From NCBI RefSeq assembly GCF_007954355.1, contig NZ_VOLR01000020.1, positions 24,108-88,107 on the forward strand: 64,000 nucleotides of DNA. Reading direction: 5' to 3'. This stretch comes from Colwellia hornerae. Its GTDB lineage: Bacteria; Pseudomonadota; Gammaproteobacteria; Enterobacterales; Alteromonadaceae. The position numbers and the translations under genes are program-made. Positions 1 to 9,289 of the stretch are shown here, piece after piece; the stretch's first letter is position 1; each line of letters starts with the position of its first letter. Below the pieces are notes generated by a model. It had not been told where the DNA came from. It saw only the letters and a program-made list of their open reading frames with translations, and ran no database searches.

Positions 1-1077
1 CATACCGATATCACGGGTATTCATTTGAGCTAAATAACCATGCTGGCTGGCTTTGACTTCCATAATAATGGCCGCTTTATTCATCGAGCCCCATGGATTT
101 TCAACAAAATCTTTTGGTCCACCCAAAGCTGCTATCATGCGCTCAAATATCTCAGCCGCTTTACCTGAATGAAGGGCTTTATCAATTTTAAGATAAGCGG
201 TTTGCTCATCACTGGCTAAACCTGAATTCACTAACATCGCACAGGCCAACGTTTTAACGACTTTATGTAAACGAGGTTCGCGTTGTTTACCAGTCAGATA
301 TTTAGCGGTTTCATACATTTCGATGGCATTACCGGCACTGGTGCCTAATACTTGATTCATATCGGTGATAATCGCTTGCGTGTTAACTCCTGCACCATTG
401 GCGACACTAGAAATACTCTCGGCAAGTGCTTTAGCATCTTCAAGAGATGACATCATCGCACCATTACCAACTTTTACATCCATCACTAAAGTATCAAGAC
501 CTGCGGCAAGTTTCTTAGATAAAATTGAAGCGGTTATCAAAGGAATAGATTCAACCGTCGCGGTAACATCACGAATACCATAAAGACGTTTGTCTGCTGG
601 CGCTAAATTGTCAGTTTGCGAAATAATGGCTACGCCTACGTCTTTAACAATGCGCTTAAACTCACTAATTGTTGGCTCGACATTAAAACCAGCAATACTT
701 TCTAATTTATCTGAAGTACCTCCGGTATGCCCTAACCCTCTGCCGGAGATCATCGGTACATAAGCACCACAAGCAGAAACAATTGCAGCCAACATAAAGC
801 TGACTTTATCTCCTACGCCACCCGTAGAGTGTTTATCAACGATGGGGGCATCGTAGCCCTCCCAAGAGAGTACATCACCCGAGTTCATCATTGCGGTGGT
901 CAGCGTTACTTTTTCTTCAACTGATAATCCTTGCTGAAAAATTGCCATGGCCATTGCACCCACTTGGCTGTCAGAAAAACTACCGTCAACTAAACCATTA
1001 ACAAAGTCATGGATTTGGCTGTCATTGAGGATTTTGCCATCGCGCTTAGTGCGAATAATTTCTTGGGGTAACATCAT
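1..1077 (-). CDS. deoA: Thymidine phosphorylase (3' end outside window)
   Basis: Cytosolic enzyme that splits thymidine and deoxyuridine with phosphate into base and 2-deoxyribose-1-phosphate. The minus strand translates without a stop from 1077 to the window edge, about 359 of the roughly 440 codons usual for the family. Residues 82-91 read KHSTGGVGDK, the phosphate-binding stretch of pyrimidine phosphorylases, followed by SGRGLGHTGGTSDK and the lysine-containing DVKVGNGA segment. The start is a tandem ATG ATG (1077 and 1074) preceded by AAGGA, only 12 nt after the cdd stop, so cdd and deoA form one transcription unit that converts deoxycytidine to deoxyuridine and then to base plus sugar phosphate. 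The last 80 or so residues cannot be checked. Confidence 0.96.
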   Translation of the reverse strand, partial: MMLPQEIIRTKRDGKILNDSQIHDFVNGLVDGSFSDSQVGAMAMAIFQQGLSVEEKVTLTTAMMNSGDVLSWEGYDAPIVDKHSTGGVGDKVSFMLAAIVSACGAYVPMISGRGLGHTGGTSDKLESIAGFNVEPTISEFKRIVKDVGVAIISQTDNLAPADKRLYGIRDVTATVESIPLITASILSKKLAAGLDTLVMDVKVGNGAMMSSLEDAKALAESISSVANGAGVNTQAIITDMNQVLGTSAGNAIEMYETAKYLTGKQREPRLHKVVKTLACAMLVNSGLASDEQTAYLKIDKALHSGKAAEIFERMIAALGGPKDFVENPWGSMNKAAIIMEVKASQHGYLAQMNTRDIGM

Positions 1078-1089
1078 TGATGAATATCC

Positions 1090-1509
1090 TTAAATGTCTA
1101 ATAAATCTTTGGGTGTAAAAGCATCAGGTAAAAGTTCTGCGACACTCCACACTTGTTGCTGGTCTTTGTGATTAAAGGCAATAACAGGTGCTGACTGTTC
1201 AAAAAACTCAGCAATAACTTGTCGGCATGCGCCACACGGTGGTGTCATTCTTTCTTGCTCGGTATAAATAACGATCATTTGAAAGCTTTGCTCACCTTTA
1301 ATTACCGCATGGCTAATGCAATTGCGTTCTGCACAGACCGTTAAACCGTATGAGGCATTTTCAACGTTACACCCTTGGACAATAGTACCGGAAGTGGTCA
1401 AAGCCGCAGCACCAACATGAAACTTACTATAAGGCGCATAAGCGTTAAGATAAGCCTGTTTTGCGGCTATTTTTAATTCAGCAGGTATTTTTATGGTTTG
1501 TTTATTCAT
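1090..1509 (-). CDS. cdd: Cytidine deaminase
   Basis: Deaminates cytidine and deoxycytidine to uridine and deoxyuridine. At 139 residues it is the short homotetrameric type. The zinc site is visible: CAERNC with Cys59 and catalytic Glu61, and PCGACRQ with Cys92 and Cys95. It is the first gene of the cdd-deoA unit. A sigma70-like promoter with a RutR-type operator lies 35-60 bp upstream, so repression relieved by pyrimidine is inferred. No strong Shine-Dalgarno sequence precedes the ATG. Confidence 0.96.
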   Translation of the reverse strand: MNKQTIKIPAELKIAAKQAYLNAYAPYSKFHVGAAALTTSGTIVQGCNVENASYGLTVCAERNCISHAVIKGEQSFQMIVIYTEQERMTPPCGACRQVIAEFFEQSAPVIAFNHKDQQQVWSVAELLPDAFTPKDLLDI

Positions 1510-1542
1510 TATTGTAAAGGTTCAAGAGTTATTTAGGCTGTC

Positions 1543-1570
1543 AGAATACCATAGCTGACCAAGTGGTCAA
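1543..1570 (-). promoter_or_regulatory. cdd-deoA promoter with RutR-type operator
   Basis: On the minus strand -35 TTGACC (1565-1570) and -10 TATTCT (1543-1548) are 16 bp apart. The segment 1555-1570 reads CTGACCA-AG-TGGTCAA and matches the E. coli RutR consensus TTGACCANNTGGTCAA at all but one position. It overlaps the -35 box, which suits repression. A RutR-like gene lies at 5486-6118. Confidence 0.75.
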
Positions 1571-1612
1571 GTAATGCATTAAAGGTATCGCTAACCTGTT
1601 TGATTTTTTTGT

Positions 1613-1647
1613 AAAAAAAAGCCCTTTAGTAAACTAAAGGGCTTTTA
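1613..1647 (-). terminator. Rho-independent terminator of the TonB receptor gene
   Basis: A GCCCTTTAGT/ACTAAAGGGC stem (1621-1630 with 1633-1642) is followed on the minus strand by eight T (complement of 1613-1620). It lies 27 bp after the receptor stop codon. Confidence 0.9.
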
Positions 1648-1668
1648 TATCAGTATTTTAAGGTGTTA

Positions 1669-4600
1669 TTAGAACTTGTAGCTAACACCTACTTTTATAC
1701 GCCATGCTGAATCAGTCGTATAAAATTTATTATCTGCGTAACTACCATCATCATTTTGTGAGATAGGTCGGCCATATACATATTTTCTTGTCGCTGGGTC
1801 AACAGTAAATTCAACTAACTCTTGAGTACCAAAGTCACTTCCGTATACTTTACCTTTGCTGCTATCAATAAGATTTAATAGGTTATCAACAGTTAAGTAA
1901 ACCATACCTTTGTGATCTTCTTGAAATCCTGGGATTTCTTGACGAATACTTAAATCAAGTGTTGTTACCCATGGTGTAGTTATTACGCCTTTTGGTAAGT
2001 AACCACCCGCATATTTGTCTAAACCTAGGTTATTAATCGCTTCAAAGAAGTTAGCTTCATTTTCTGGTGAAGTGAAAACAACATTAGTATCACCTGGTGT
2101 AGGGATATAAGGTAAGAACGAATCGTTTGTAGTACCTGGGCTTAATAAGTCATAAGGGTCGCGACCTGGACCACTTCTTCCATCTACGTCATTTCCGTCA
2201 GCATAGAAAGTTACTGGCTTACCTGAACGGCGTTCGAAGAACAAGTTGATGTTGGTTTTGTAGCCAGCAACAAATTCAGTTTCATAACCTAAGTTAACAA
2301 CAAATCTGTGTTCTGTTTCAAAGCCAGAGCGACCTACTTCAGCGTCATTACGGTTAATAACCGTATTATAACCAAAGTTACTGCCTGCAGTTGCACTTGT
2401 ACTTGTATGCGCATCAGTGACGTCTTGATTAGTGTAAGATGTTGTTAAACGAACACCACTGTCCCAATCTTTGTTTAAAACCATGCTAAAGATTTTAGAA
2501 CGGCCATCTTTACCAGCATTTGTTAACATTAAGTCGGTAATTGAACCATCGGCATCGTCATAGATAGTACGACCGCCGTCTGCTGTAGTGCCATCTTCAT
2601 CACCCAACAAACTTGCATCTTGCCAAAAAGCAGTATTCTCTGACTTTTTGTATAAGTATTCAGTGGTTAATAAAAAGTTGTCACCTAACACTGGAATATC
2701 AAAGCGGTAATCAAGAGCTATCTGGTAGCGCCAATCAGACGGCAAATCAAAGCTTGGGTCAACAAAGTTTGTACCTGCATATGTGGTTGAATTAGCTACT
2801 GCGTCTTTATCTTCTTGACGTGGACCGCTAATATCTACATTTTCAAAGGTACCGTTTGCAAAAACTTTACCGATGCCAACGCCTGGGTTTGAATAAGAGT
2901 TAGATACCCAAACAGTTGGTTGACCACCAGAATAACGACCAACACCACCGCGAACGATAAGGTCATCACTTGCATCCCACTTAATACCAAAGCGTGGTAA
3001 GAAGATACCTGTGCCATCTAAGTTATCAGTATTGTCGAAACCTGTACGCGCTTTAGATTGTTCGTTATAGATAGGCGTGTCGCTAGACGCTAACATTTCA
3101 TATCTTAAACCCATGTCGATAGTGATATCGTCATTGAACATCCATTCATCCTGAATGAAAAAAGCATGCTCATCACGGACAAATGAAGCGGCTGCGTCAT
3201 TTGGATCTAAGCTCGTTGCATTTTGGTAGATAACTCTGTTTGCAACTTTGTTTTCAAAGTCTTCAATACTACCAAATCGGTAATCGCCTTTGGTGTTTTG
3301 TAAAAACAAGTTAAAAATATCTAAACGTTTAAACTGGTAACCAAAACTTAAACTGTGGTCGCCCACTAAGTAATCACCGTCTAAAGACATGATAAAAGTC
3401 TTTTTACGTAAATCGTTAGAGTGGCGAGAGTGATCTGCACCAATGGCGATATCACCAGAGTCAGCTTGGATTACGGTATCAGAAAAATCACCTAATGATG
3501 CTTGAGTCGTTGGGTTATCAAGGTAAGTTAAGCTAAGTTGTGTTGAAAAATCGTCATTCCAATCAGAGTAAAGTTTAAACGCGTAGTTGTTTAACTCTTC
3601 AGTTCTATCATACCAATGCGAAGATAAACGTAATTCACGGCCAAATGTAGATTGGTTACGTGTGCTGTTACCTTTAGTGTATTGGTAAGTGAACGCTGAA
3701 CGATGGTTTTCGTTGATGTTCCAATCTAACTTCAACAATAATTTTTCATCGTCGACTTTAGGAGATAAATCCCATTCGCCTGGCTCTACGCCATAGACTT
3801 CACGAGCAATTCTTTGTACTTCTAGAACGTCAGCTACGTTGGCTTCAGTTGGGTTAGGTACATTAGCGCCATCTGGTCCCCACTCTACAGTCGATGTTGC
3901 TTCGTAATATTCGTATGAAGCGAAGAAGAATAATTCATCTTCAATAATAGCGCCACCTAGGGTTGCACCAAAAGTTGTTTCATCAAAATCTAATGGCGCT
4001 TCGTCTTCGCCATTTTTTGGCGTACCGGCCATGCTGTCATTTTGAGTTTCATAAAAGAATGAACCTGACAACTCGTTAGTACCTGATTTTGTTACTGCGT
4101 TAATTTTAGCGCCTTGGAAACCACTGTCCTTTGCGTTGAAAGGAGTAACATCAATAGTTACCTGTTCAATCGCGTCAAGAGAAATAGGTGAACGCGTTGT
4201 AGGGTAACCATTGGCATTCAGACCAAAGTCATCATTTTGGCTAATACCGTCAACACTGATGCTGTTAAATCTTGGGTTAGTACCGGCAACACTTAACTCG
4301 CCATCTTTAGAAGATAAAACGGCTAAAGGGTTATTACGAACGATATCTTTAATATCACGATCGAAACTTGGAGCATTAACAATATCATCAGCACCAAAAT
4401 AACTGTTACTACCAATATTGTTAGAAAAAAGCTTGCTACCTGTTACAGAAATACGCTCAACATCATCCATAGCTTCAAGTTTTGCATTTAAACGAAAAGT
4501 ATCGCCAAGTGTTAAAAAGATGTCTCTATAAACAGTAACACCTTTTTCGCCAGTGATTTTAATCGTGTAAGGACCGCCTACGCGAAGACCTTTACTTGAA

Positions 4601-4809
4601 AAATTACCAGCGTCGTTAGAAGTAGTAAGCGTTTTTGTGCCTGAAGGTTCGTGGATGATTTCAATTTTTGCATTAACTGAAATAGCACCCGCTGAATTTT
4701 CAATACTACCTCGAATAGCGGAGGAGGTATCGTTTGCCATAGCAGAAGTCGATAAGCCAAGTGCAAAAATAACTGCACTTGAAATAAGTGAGAGACGTTG
4801 AGTGTTCAT
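1669..4809 (-). CDS. Oar-type TonB-dependent outer-membrane receptor
   Basis: Outer-membrane energy-dependent importer of 1046 residues; the substrate is not shown by sequence. It has a signal peptide of about 25 residues ending SAMA, a carboxypeptidase-regulatory-like domain (about 30-110), a plug region (about 120-240, with VDGISQNDDFGLNANGYP) and a long beta-barrel ending in aromatic VGVSYKF, the usual C-terminal outer-membrane signature. This layout is that of the OmpA-related Oar family common in Alteromonadales. AAGGAA precedes the ATG. Its neighbours are a RutR-like regulator, a nuclease-like gene, an alkaline phosphatase and cdd-deoA, so uptake of a nucleic-acid breakdown product is a reasonable inference. 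No complete RutR site was found in front of it, only half-site-like TGGTCA/GGTCTA pieces, so co-regulation is unproven. Confidence 0.9.
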   Translation of the reverse strand: MNTQRLSLISSAVIFALGLSTSAMANDTSSAIRGSIENSAGAISVNAKIEIIHEPSGTKTLTTSNDAGNFSSKGLRVGGPYTIKITGEKGVTVYRDIFLTLGDTFRLNAKLEAMDDVERISVTGSKLFSNNIGSNSYFGADDIVNAPSFDRDIKDIVRNNPLAVLSSKDGELSVAGTNPRFNSISVDGISQNDDFGLNANGYPTTRSPISLDAIEQVTIDVTPFNAKDSGFQGAKINAVTKSGTNELSGSFFYETQNDSMAGTPKNGEDEAPLDFDETTFGATLGGAIIEDELFFFASYEYYEATSTVEWGPDGANVPNPTEANVADVLEVQRIAREVYGVEPGEWDLSPKVDDEKLLLKLDWNINENHRSAFTYQYTKGNSTRNQSTFGRELRLSSHWYDRTEELNNYAFKLYSDWNDDFSTQLSLTYLDNPTTQASLGDFSDTVIQADSGDIAIGADHSRHSNDLRKKTFIMSLDGDYLVGDHSLSFGYQFKRLDIFNLFLQNTKGDYRFGSIEDFENKVANRVIYQNATSLDPNDAAASFVRDEHAFFIQDEWMFNDDITIDMGLRYEMLASSDTPIYNEQSKARTGFDNTDNLDGTGIFLPRFGIKWDASDDLIVRGGVGRYSGGQPTVWVSNSYSNPGVGIGKVFANGTFENVDISGPRQEDKDAVANSTTYAGTNFVDPSFDLPSDWRYQIALDYRFDIPVLGDNFLLTTEYLYKKSENTAFWQDASLLGDEDGTTADGGRTIYDDADGSITDLMLTNAGKDGRSKIFSMVLNKDWDSGVRLTTSYTNQDVTDAHTSTSATAGSNFGYNTVINRNDAEVGRSGFETEHRFVVNLGYETEFVAGYKTNINLFFERRSGKPVTFYADGNDVDGRSGPGRDPYDLLSPGTTNDSFLPYIPTPGDTNVVFTSPENEANFFEAINNLGLDKYAGGYLPKGVITTPWVTTLDLSIRQEIPGFQEDHKGMVYLTVDNLLNLIDSSKGKVYGSDFGTQELVEFTVDPATRKYVYGRPISQNDDGSYADNKFYTTDSAWRIKVGVSYKF

Positions 4810-5232
4810 CGGTTATTCCTTGATTACGTTTTTAAGTGTTGACGACTTATTATTTTTTTAGCAACCAAAAAACCTAACCAGTTGCTCTGTTTTTAATTTC
4901 GGATGAAATTAGACCAGATTTTTATTACATTTTCATTACATATTTTCAGAGTTTTTGAAATTCAAATGGTATCTGTTAGCGATTAAAAAAAACAAAATCA
5001 AAAGAGGACAATAAAAAACATTAAGAAACAACAAGATGTGTTGTAAAACTAGCACTATCACTGACATTGATAATGAAGATGCTCTTTATATAAGATATTA
5101 TTATTAACAGGCATATTTACTGGTCATTTAGTTATAAGGTTTTATGTCTGATGAAGATAAGAAATACAACATAATAAACAATTAGTCATGTATACATAGC
5201 TTTAAGCTCAATACAGTTCACTAATCAACGAG

Positions 5233-5252
5233 AATTCACCTGCAGGTGAATT
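5233..5252. repeat. Perfect 20-bp palindrome
   Basis: Two exact inverted copies of AATTCACCTG/CAGGTGAATT meet without a spacer. It could be an operator for a dimeric regulator of the receptor or the TetR-family gene. It is not a RutR-consensus sequence. Confidence 0.6.
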
Positions 5253-5388
5253 AAAAAACATCAACTAAAGCACTAAAGTTCCCTTTCATATAAATGGCTA
5301 AACATTTATAGTAGAATTCCATCGAAAAATGGAATTTAATGACTTAAGTCAGTGATAAAATAAAGATAAGTATAACAAACCATAAAAG

Positions 5389-5404
5389 TTAACTATTTGG
5401 TCAA
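5389..5404. promoter_or_regulatory. RutR-like operator before the tetR gene
   Basis: TTAACTA-TT-TGGTCAA differs from TTGACCANNTGGTCAA at two of the 14 specified positions and lies about 80 bp before the regulator start. This suggests autoregulation by the adjacent RutR-like protein. Confidence 0.55.
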
Positions 5405-5485
5405 CAGGTAGTATAAAAGTAAAATTATAATAACGATTTAACTTAAAAATGTTTTATTTATGCATTTTAAATATTGAGCAACTTA

Positions 5486-6118
5486 ATGAAAAATAACAAA
5501 GAAATAAAGAAAACAGGGAATATTCGAGCGCTGAGCCAACACAAGATATTAATTGCGGCTAGTACTGAATTTGTTTTACAAGGTTATAAAGGCGCTACGG
5601 TACAGTCAATTGCAGATAGGGCTAGCCTGCCTAAGGCCAATATACTTTACTATTTCAAGAATAAAGAAAACATTTACCATGCCGTACTCGAACATACCTT
5701 ACAAATGTGGGATGAAGGTATTGGTGATATAAATCCTGAAGATGGCCCGAAAGCGGCGATTGAAAAATTTATTGAAGCGAAAGTAAGGATGTCTTTTAAG
5801 CACCCCGAATCTTCAAAAATATATGCGATGGAGATTATTCAAGGTGCGCAACACTTGAAAGATTTTGCCCGTACCTATCAAAGAAAGTGGGTCAGAGAGA
5901 AAGCTCAACTTTTCCAGCAATGGATAGATAATGGCGAAATGCGAGATGTTAACCCAATTCATTTGATTTTTCTTATTTGGTCAGCAACCCAACATTATGC
6001 TGATTTTGAAACACAAATATTAACCATCATGAATAGGGCTGATTACGAAGATGAAGATGTAGAAGATGTTATCGCTTTCTTAACTGACATGATTTTGCGT
6101 GGCTGTGGTTTACATTAA
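5486..6118 (+). CDS. RutR-like TetR-family transcriptional regulator
   Basis: DNA-binding regulator of about 210 residues. The N-terminal helix-turn-helix is clear (ATVQSIADRASLPKANILYY), and the C-terminal half closely follows E. coli RutR, including HLIFLIWSATQHYADF near residue 165, part of the pyrimidine-sensing domain of that family. RutR responds to uracil or thymine and controls pyrimidine metabolism; a similar ligand is inferred here. The RutR-type operator over the cdd promoter supports this. ATG 5486 is taken as start; an in-frame TTG at 5474 would add four residues and neither has a good Shine-Dalgarno sequence. The gene is divergent from the TonB receptor and codirectional with the nuclease-like and phosphatase genes. 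Confidence 0.85.
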   Translation: MKNNKEIKKTGNIRALSQHKILIAASTEFVLQGYKGATVQSIADRASLPKANILYYFKNKENIYHAVLEHTLQMWDEGIGDINPEDGPKAAIEKFIEAKVRMSFKHPESSKIYAMEIIQGAQHLKDFARTYQRKWVREKAQLFQQWIDNGEMRDVNPIHLIFLIWSATQHYADFETQILTIMNRADYEDEDVEDVIAFLTDMILRGCGLH

Positions 6119-6120
6119 AG

Positions 6121-6151
6121 TTGACATAAAAACCCCTTTACCTATTACAAT
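6121..6151 (+). promoter_or_regulatory. Promoter candidate for the nuclease-like gene
   Basis: A consensus -35 TTGACA (6121-6126) starts 2 bp after the tetR stop. Possible -10 boxes are TATTAC (6143-6148, spacer 16) or TACAAT (6146-6151, spacer 19). Confidence 0.5.
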
Positions 6152-6168
6152 AACATTAGCGAACTTAT

Positions 6169-7320
6169 ATGAGCACATTACAAGCAACCCCACTCAAAGT
6201 CGCAACATTTAATGTAAGTATGGAGGCTTTAAATTATCAATCTCAGCAAAGTTCTGAACCTAGTACCCTTTTAAATAAAGCTCTGCAAGTAGCTTTAGAC
6301 AGTGATCATCAACAAATTAAAAATATTGCAGAAATAATTCAGCGTAATAATCCAGATATTCTTTTACTAAATGAATTTGATAATCCAGAGAATAGTGAAA
6401 ATAATCACCACCACTCCTTAAAAACTTTCATTAAAGGTTATTTGAACAAAAGCCAAAATGGACAAAAAGCAATTGATTTTCCTTTTTTTTATCAAGGGCC
6501 CGTTAATACGGGTGTCAACTCAGGCTATGATCTAGATGGCAATGGCAAACAAGGCGTTTTACCGGGGGATGGTTTTGGTTACGGACACTTCTCAGGCCAC
6601 TTTGGTATGGTACTATTGTCAAAGTACCCGATTAATATTGCAGACATTCGCACCTTTCAGTACTTTAAATGGCGAGATATGCCCAACGCCCTGCAACCTT
6701 TTGATCCTAAAACTTCAACCCCTTGGTTTAGTGATGACGCTTGGCAAAATATGCGCTTATCGTCTAAATCTCACTGGGATATTCCGGTCCAAGTTAACGG
6801 GCACGTAGTTCATATCTTAGCAAGCCACCCTACACCACCAGTATTTGATGGGCCAGAAGATAGAAACGGTAAACGTAACCATGATGAAATTCGTTTTTGG
6901 GCGGATTACCTCTCGCCTGAAAAATCAGCTTATATCTATGATGACAAGGGTGATAAAGGCGGTTTAACCCTCCCAGCACCTTTTGTTATTCTTGGTGATT
7001 TAAATGCCTCTAATGTTGATGGTAATGCTATAAGTTCTGGGATTTCAAGCTTACTAAATCACGATAAAATTCAAGATGCACTACATCAAAGTGAAGGGGG
7101 AAAGCGGCACAGTAAAAACAACCAAAATGCTAAGTGACATACCGCCTTTTGGCGAATGAGAGCCGATTACGCGTTACCATCAAAATTCGGTTTTATTATC
7201 GAAAAATCAGGTATTTATTGGCCAACAGTAAATAAAGAAACTTTTAGGCTAATAAAAGACAGAGCAGCATCTTCCGATCATCGTATGGTGTGGATTGACC
7301 TGTTATTGAACAATGAATAG
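6169..7320 (+). pseudogene. Endonuclease/exonuclease/phosphatase-family protein, interrupted by TGA
   Basis: Member of the DNase I-like metal-dependent phosphoesterase fold. Family motifs are TFNVS (Asn15), LLLNEFD (catalytic Glu), ILASHPTPPVFDGPEDR, ILGDLNAS and, at the end, SSDHRMVWIDL. A TGA at 7135-7137 (codon 323) stops the first frame after NQNAK, but the same frame continues without interruption through RADYALPSKFGF and the catalytic SDH motif to TAG at 7320, 384 codons in all. The stop removes the catalytic Asp-His, so the short product should be inactive unless the TGA is read through; it is followed by C, a leaky context. No signal peptide is seen. A real nonsense mutation or a sequencing error are the main alternatives. 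It sits between the RutR-like gene and alkaline phosphatase. Confidence 0.85.
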
Positions 7321-7378
7321 TTAGCTAAAATTATCACAAATCCTTATTAATTATTAATACTAATAAAAGAAGAAAAAA

Positions 7379-8782
7379 ATGAAAAAACTCCTTTCAGCTG
7401 TCAGCATCATACTTGCATTAACAGCCTGTGAAAAAATAACAAATGAACCAGTCGTTACTTTATCTGAAGTAAAGGTTATGGAAAACATACCAGCACCAAA
7501 AAATATTATTATGGTGATAGCCGATGGTATGGGACCCGCTTACACAACATCATACCGATACTTTAATGATGACCCAGCAACTGACATTATAGAGGAAACA
7601 GTATTTGACCGTTTGCTTGTGGGCTCGGCAAGTACTTATCCAGCAAGTATTTCTGGTGTGGTAACCGATTCAGCCGCGGGTGCTACAGCACTTGCTACGG
7701 GTTTTAAAACCTACAACGGCGCAATTGCTTTAGACGTTAATAAAAAAAGTGTCGAAACCGTACTTGAGTTTGCTAAAAAACAAGGTAAAAAGACGGGTGT
7801 GGTCGTTACATCACAAATAAACCATGCAACCCCTGCAGGATATTTAACACACAATGAAAGTAGAAATAATTATAATGCCATTGCTGATAGCTATATAGAT
7901 AACGGTATAAAGGCTGATGTTTATTTTGGGGGTGGCTGGAAGTACTTTCTTCGTGAAGATAGAAATTTGATTGAAGAATTTAAAGCTTCAGGCTTTCAGT
8001 ATATTGATAACTACCAAGCATTGAACACGCTTAAGGCAAATATGCCTGTTATTGGTCTTTTTGATGATACGGGTTTACCGTCGGCCTTAGATGATAGTGA
8101 CCCATATCGTTTATCGGTCATGACAAAAGTTGCCATTAAACAGCTAGAAAATAGTAACGGTTATTTTATGCTTGTTGAAGCTAGCCAAATAGATTGGGCC
8201 GGTCACTCTAATGATATTGCCACAGCAATGGCGGAAATGTCAGATTTAGCTAAAACGATGGAATACTTAGAAGAGTATGTAAAACATAACCCTGATACCT
8301 TAGTCATCTTAACAGCTGATCACAGTACTGGTGGTTTAACAGTCGGTGCTAATGGCAAATATGAATGGCACCCTGAAATTCTACGAACCATGAAAAGTTC
8401 GCCAAGCACAATAGCTAAACAATTAACTGATAGCAAAATAACACAACAAGGATTAAGTGAATTACTTAACTTCGACGTAACAAAAAATGAAGTTGAGCAA
8501 ATACAAGCAGCAAAGGTATTCGCTATTGCTGAAATAGCCGCTTACAAATTGCTTGCTGAGCAAGAAAAGCTAAAAACTAAAAAACCAACCATAAATGACA
8601 TCATCGCAAGTGCAATTAAAAACATTATAGATATTAGAACAAACACTGGTTGGACATCAGGTGGTCACACCGCAATAGATGTTCCTTTACATACACTAGG
8701 TAAAGGCAGTGAAGTATTAAAGGGCAAAGTTGATAATACCGATATCGCCAAACAAATATTTATATTACTCGGTAAAAACTAA
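7379..8782 (+). CDS. Alkaline phosphatase, lipoprotein
   Basis: Phosphomonoesterase of the PhoA superfamily, 467 residues, likely anchored in the cell envelope by Cys17 of the lipobox LTAC after a short signal peptide. The family landmarks are present in order: metal ligand Asp49 in VIADGMG, nucleophile Ser98 in VTDSAAGATA, HATPAGYLTHNESR, the QIDWAGHSND metal site, LTADHSTGG, and the C-terminal SGGHTAIDVP. AGAAG precedes the ATG. It could release phosphate from nucleotides made by the adjacent nuclease-like protein, leaving nucleosides for cdd and deoA; that link is inferred. No pho box was recognised upstream. Confidence 0.92.
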   Translation: MKKLLSAVSIILALTACEKITNEPVVTLSEVKVMENIPAPKNIIMVIADGMGPAYTTSYRYFNDDPATDIIEETVFDRLLVGSASTYPASISGVVTDSAAGATALATGFKTYNGAIALDVNKKSVETVLEFAKKQGKKTGVVVTSQINHATPAGYLTHNESRNNYNAIADSYIDNGIKADVYFGGGWKYFLREDRNLIEEFKASGFQYIDNYQALNTLKANMPVIGLFDDTGLPSALDDSDPYRLSVMTKVAIKQLENSNGYFMLVEASQIDWAGHSNDIATAMAEMSDLAKTMEYLEEYVKHNPDTLVILTADHSTGGLTVGANGKYEWHPEILRTMKSSPSTIAKQLTDSKITQQGLSELLNFDVTKNEVEQIQAAKVFAIAEIAAYKLLAEQEKLKTKKPTINDIIASAIKNIIDIRTNTGWTSGGHTAIDVPLHTLGKGSEVLKGKVDNTDIAKQIFILLGKN

Positions 8783-8807
8783 CCGCTAGCTTTATAAAAT
8801 AAAACAG

Positions 8808-8835
8808 CGGCTAATGGAGATTAGCCGTTTTTTTT
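8808..8835 (+). terminator. Terminator of the alkaline phosphatase gene
   Basis: CGGCTAAT/ATTAGCCG stem with a GGAG loop, followed by eight T (8828-8835). Confidence 0.93.
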
Positions 8836-8940
8836 GTGCTTAAAAACTAGACTCGCCTTTTATAAAAACACGCATCTCATCAAAAAACATTTTGTTGATT
8901 AGAGAGTATCGATACCTTTACTATCTTATTTTATTTGGAT

Positions 8941-9256
8941 AACCCCGCTAGAAAGAGCAGCTAACCCCTCTTCCTCATTGTTAACCTCTCCTTAAACAGC
9001 GTAGTCATAGCAACCCCAAAGACCCTGTATTAGCTTGGTTATAACATTATTGCTTATCTGTAACTATATAATTTAACTTTTCATTGTTTCCTCATTTATA
9101 AAGAGTCTAGCAATAAGTAACCAATCACTTCCCCTTGCACCTGGAGTTACCGGGGTTGCTATCACAGTGCTTTGCGGGGTTGCCAGGGTTATCAATTATG
9201 GAATCACGGGGTTGTCAGAGTTATTAAGTTATTGCCACAAGGGGTTGTTGGGGTTA
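8941..9256. repeat. Two opposed clusters of GGGGTT boxes upstream of hicB
   Basis: On the plus strand GGGG starts at 9152, 9176, 9208 and 9241; three of the copies follow GGGGTTGYYRGRGTTA with a spacing of about 32-33 bp. On the minus strand the same core appears at 8941-8946, 8963-8968, 8983-8988 (one change) and 9012-9017. The inner copies form an exact 11-bp inverted repeat, ATAGCAACCCC (9007-9017) with GGGGTTGCTAT (9152-9162). Helical phasing in front of hicB suggests operator iterons; this is inferred. No gene is visible in the rest of 8836-9289. Confidence 0.6.
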
Positions 9257-9289
9257 CACTTAAGTAGGCTAATAAAAGAGGTAATAACA

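Larger units (their letters stand above)
4810..5485. other. Long divergent intergenic region
   Basis: About 675 bp without a credible gene separates the receptor from the TetR-family gene. It holds a perfect 20-bp palindrome with half AATTCACCTG (5233-5252), an inverted repeat AATTCCAT/ATGGAATT (5315-5322 and 5329-5336) and the RutR-like site at 5389-5404. A TGGTCA half-site lies at 5121-5126. The rest is AT-rich with no other structure that I see. Confidence 0.6.

Noticed and set aside
4810..5126. RutR-like half-sites near the TonB receptor promoter
   Set aside because: Only single halves (TGGTCA at 5121-5126, GGTCTA-like near 4910) are present; no paired 16-bp site.
7135..7137. Selenocysteine or recoded TGA
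   Set aside because: No SECIS-like hairpin seen after it, and TGA serves as normal stop in other genes here; readthrough or mutation is simpler.
9167..9289. Open extension upstream of hicB from GTG 9167
   Set aside because: It runs through the GGGGTT boxes, has no ribosome site and does not resemble HicB; ATG 9290 has AGAGGT upstream.
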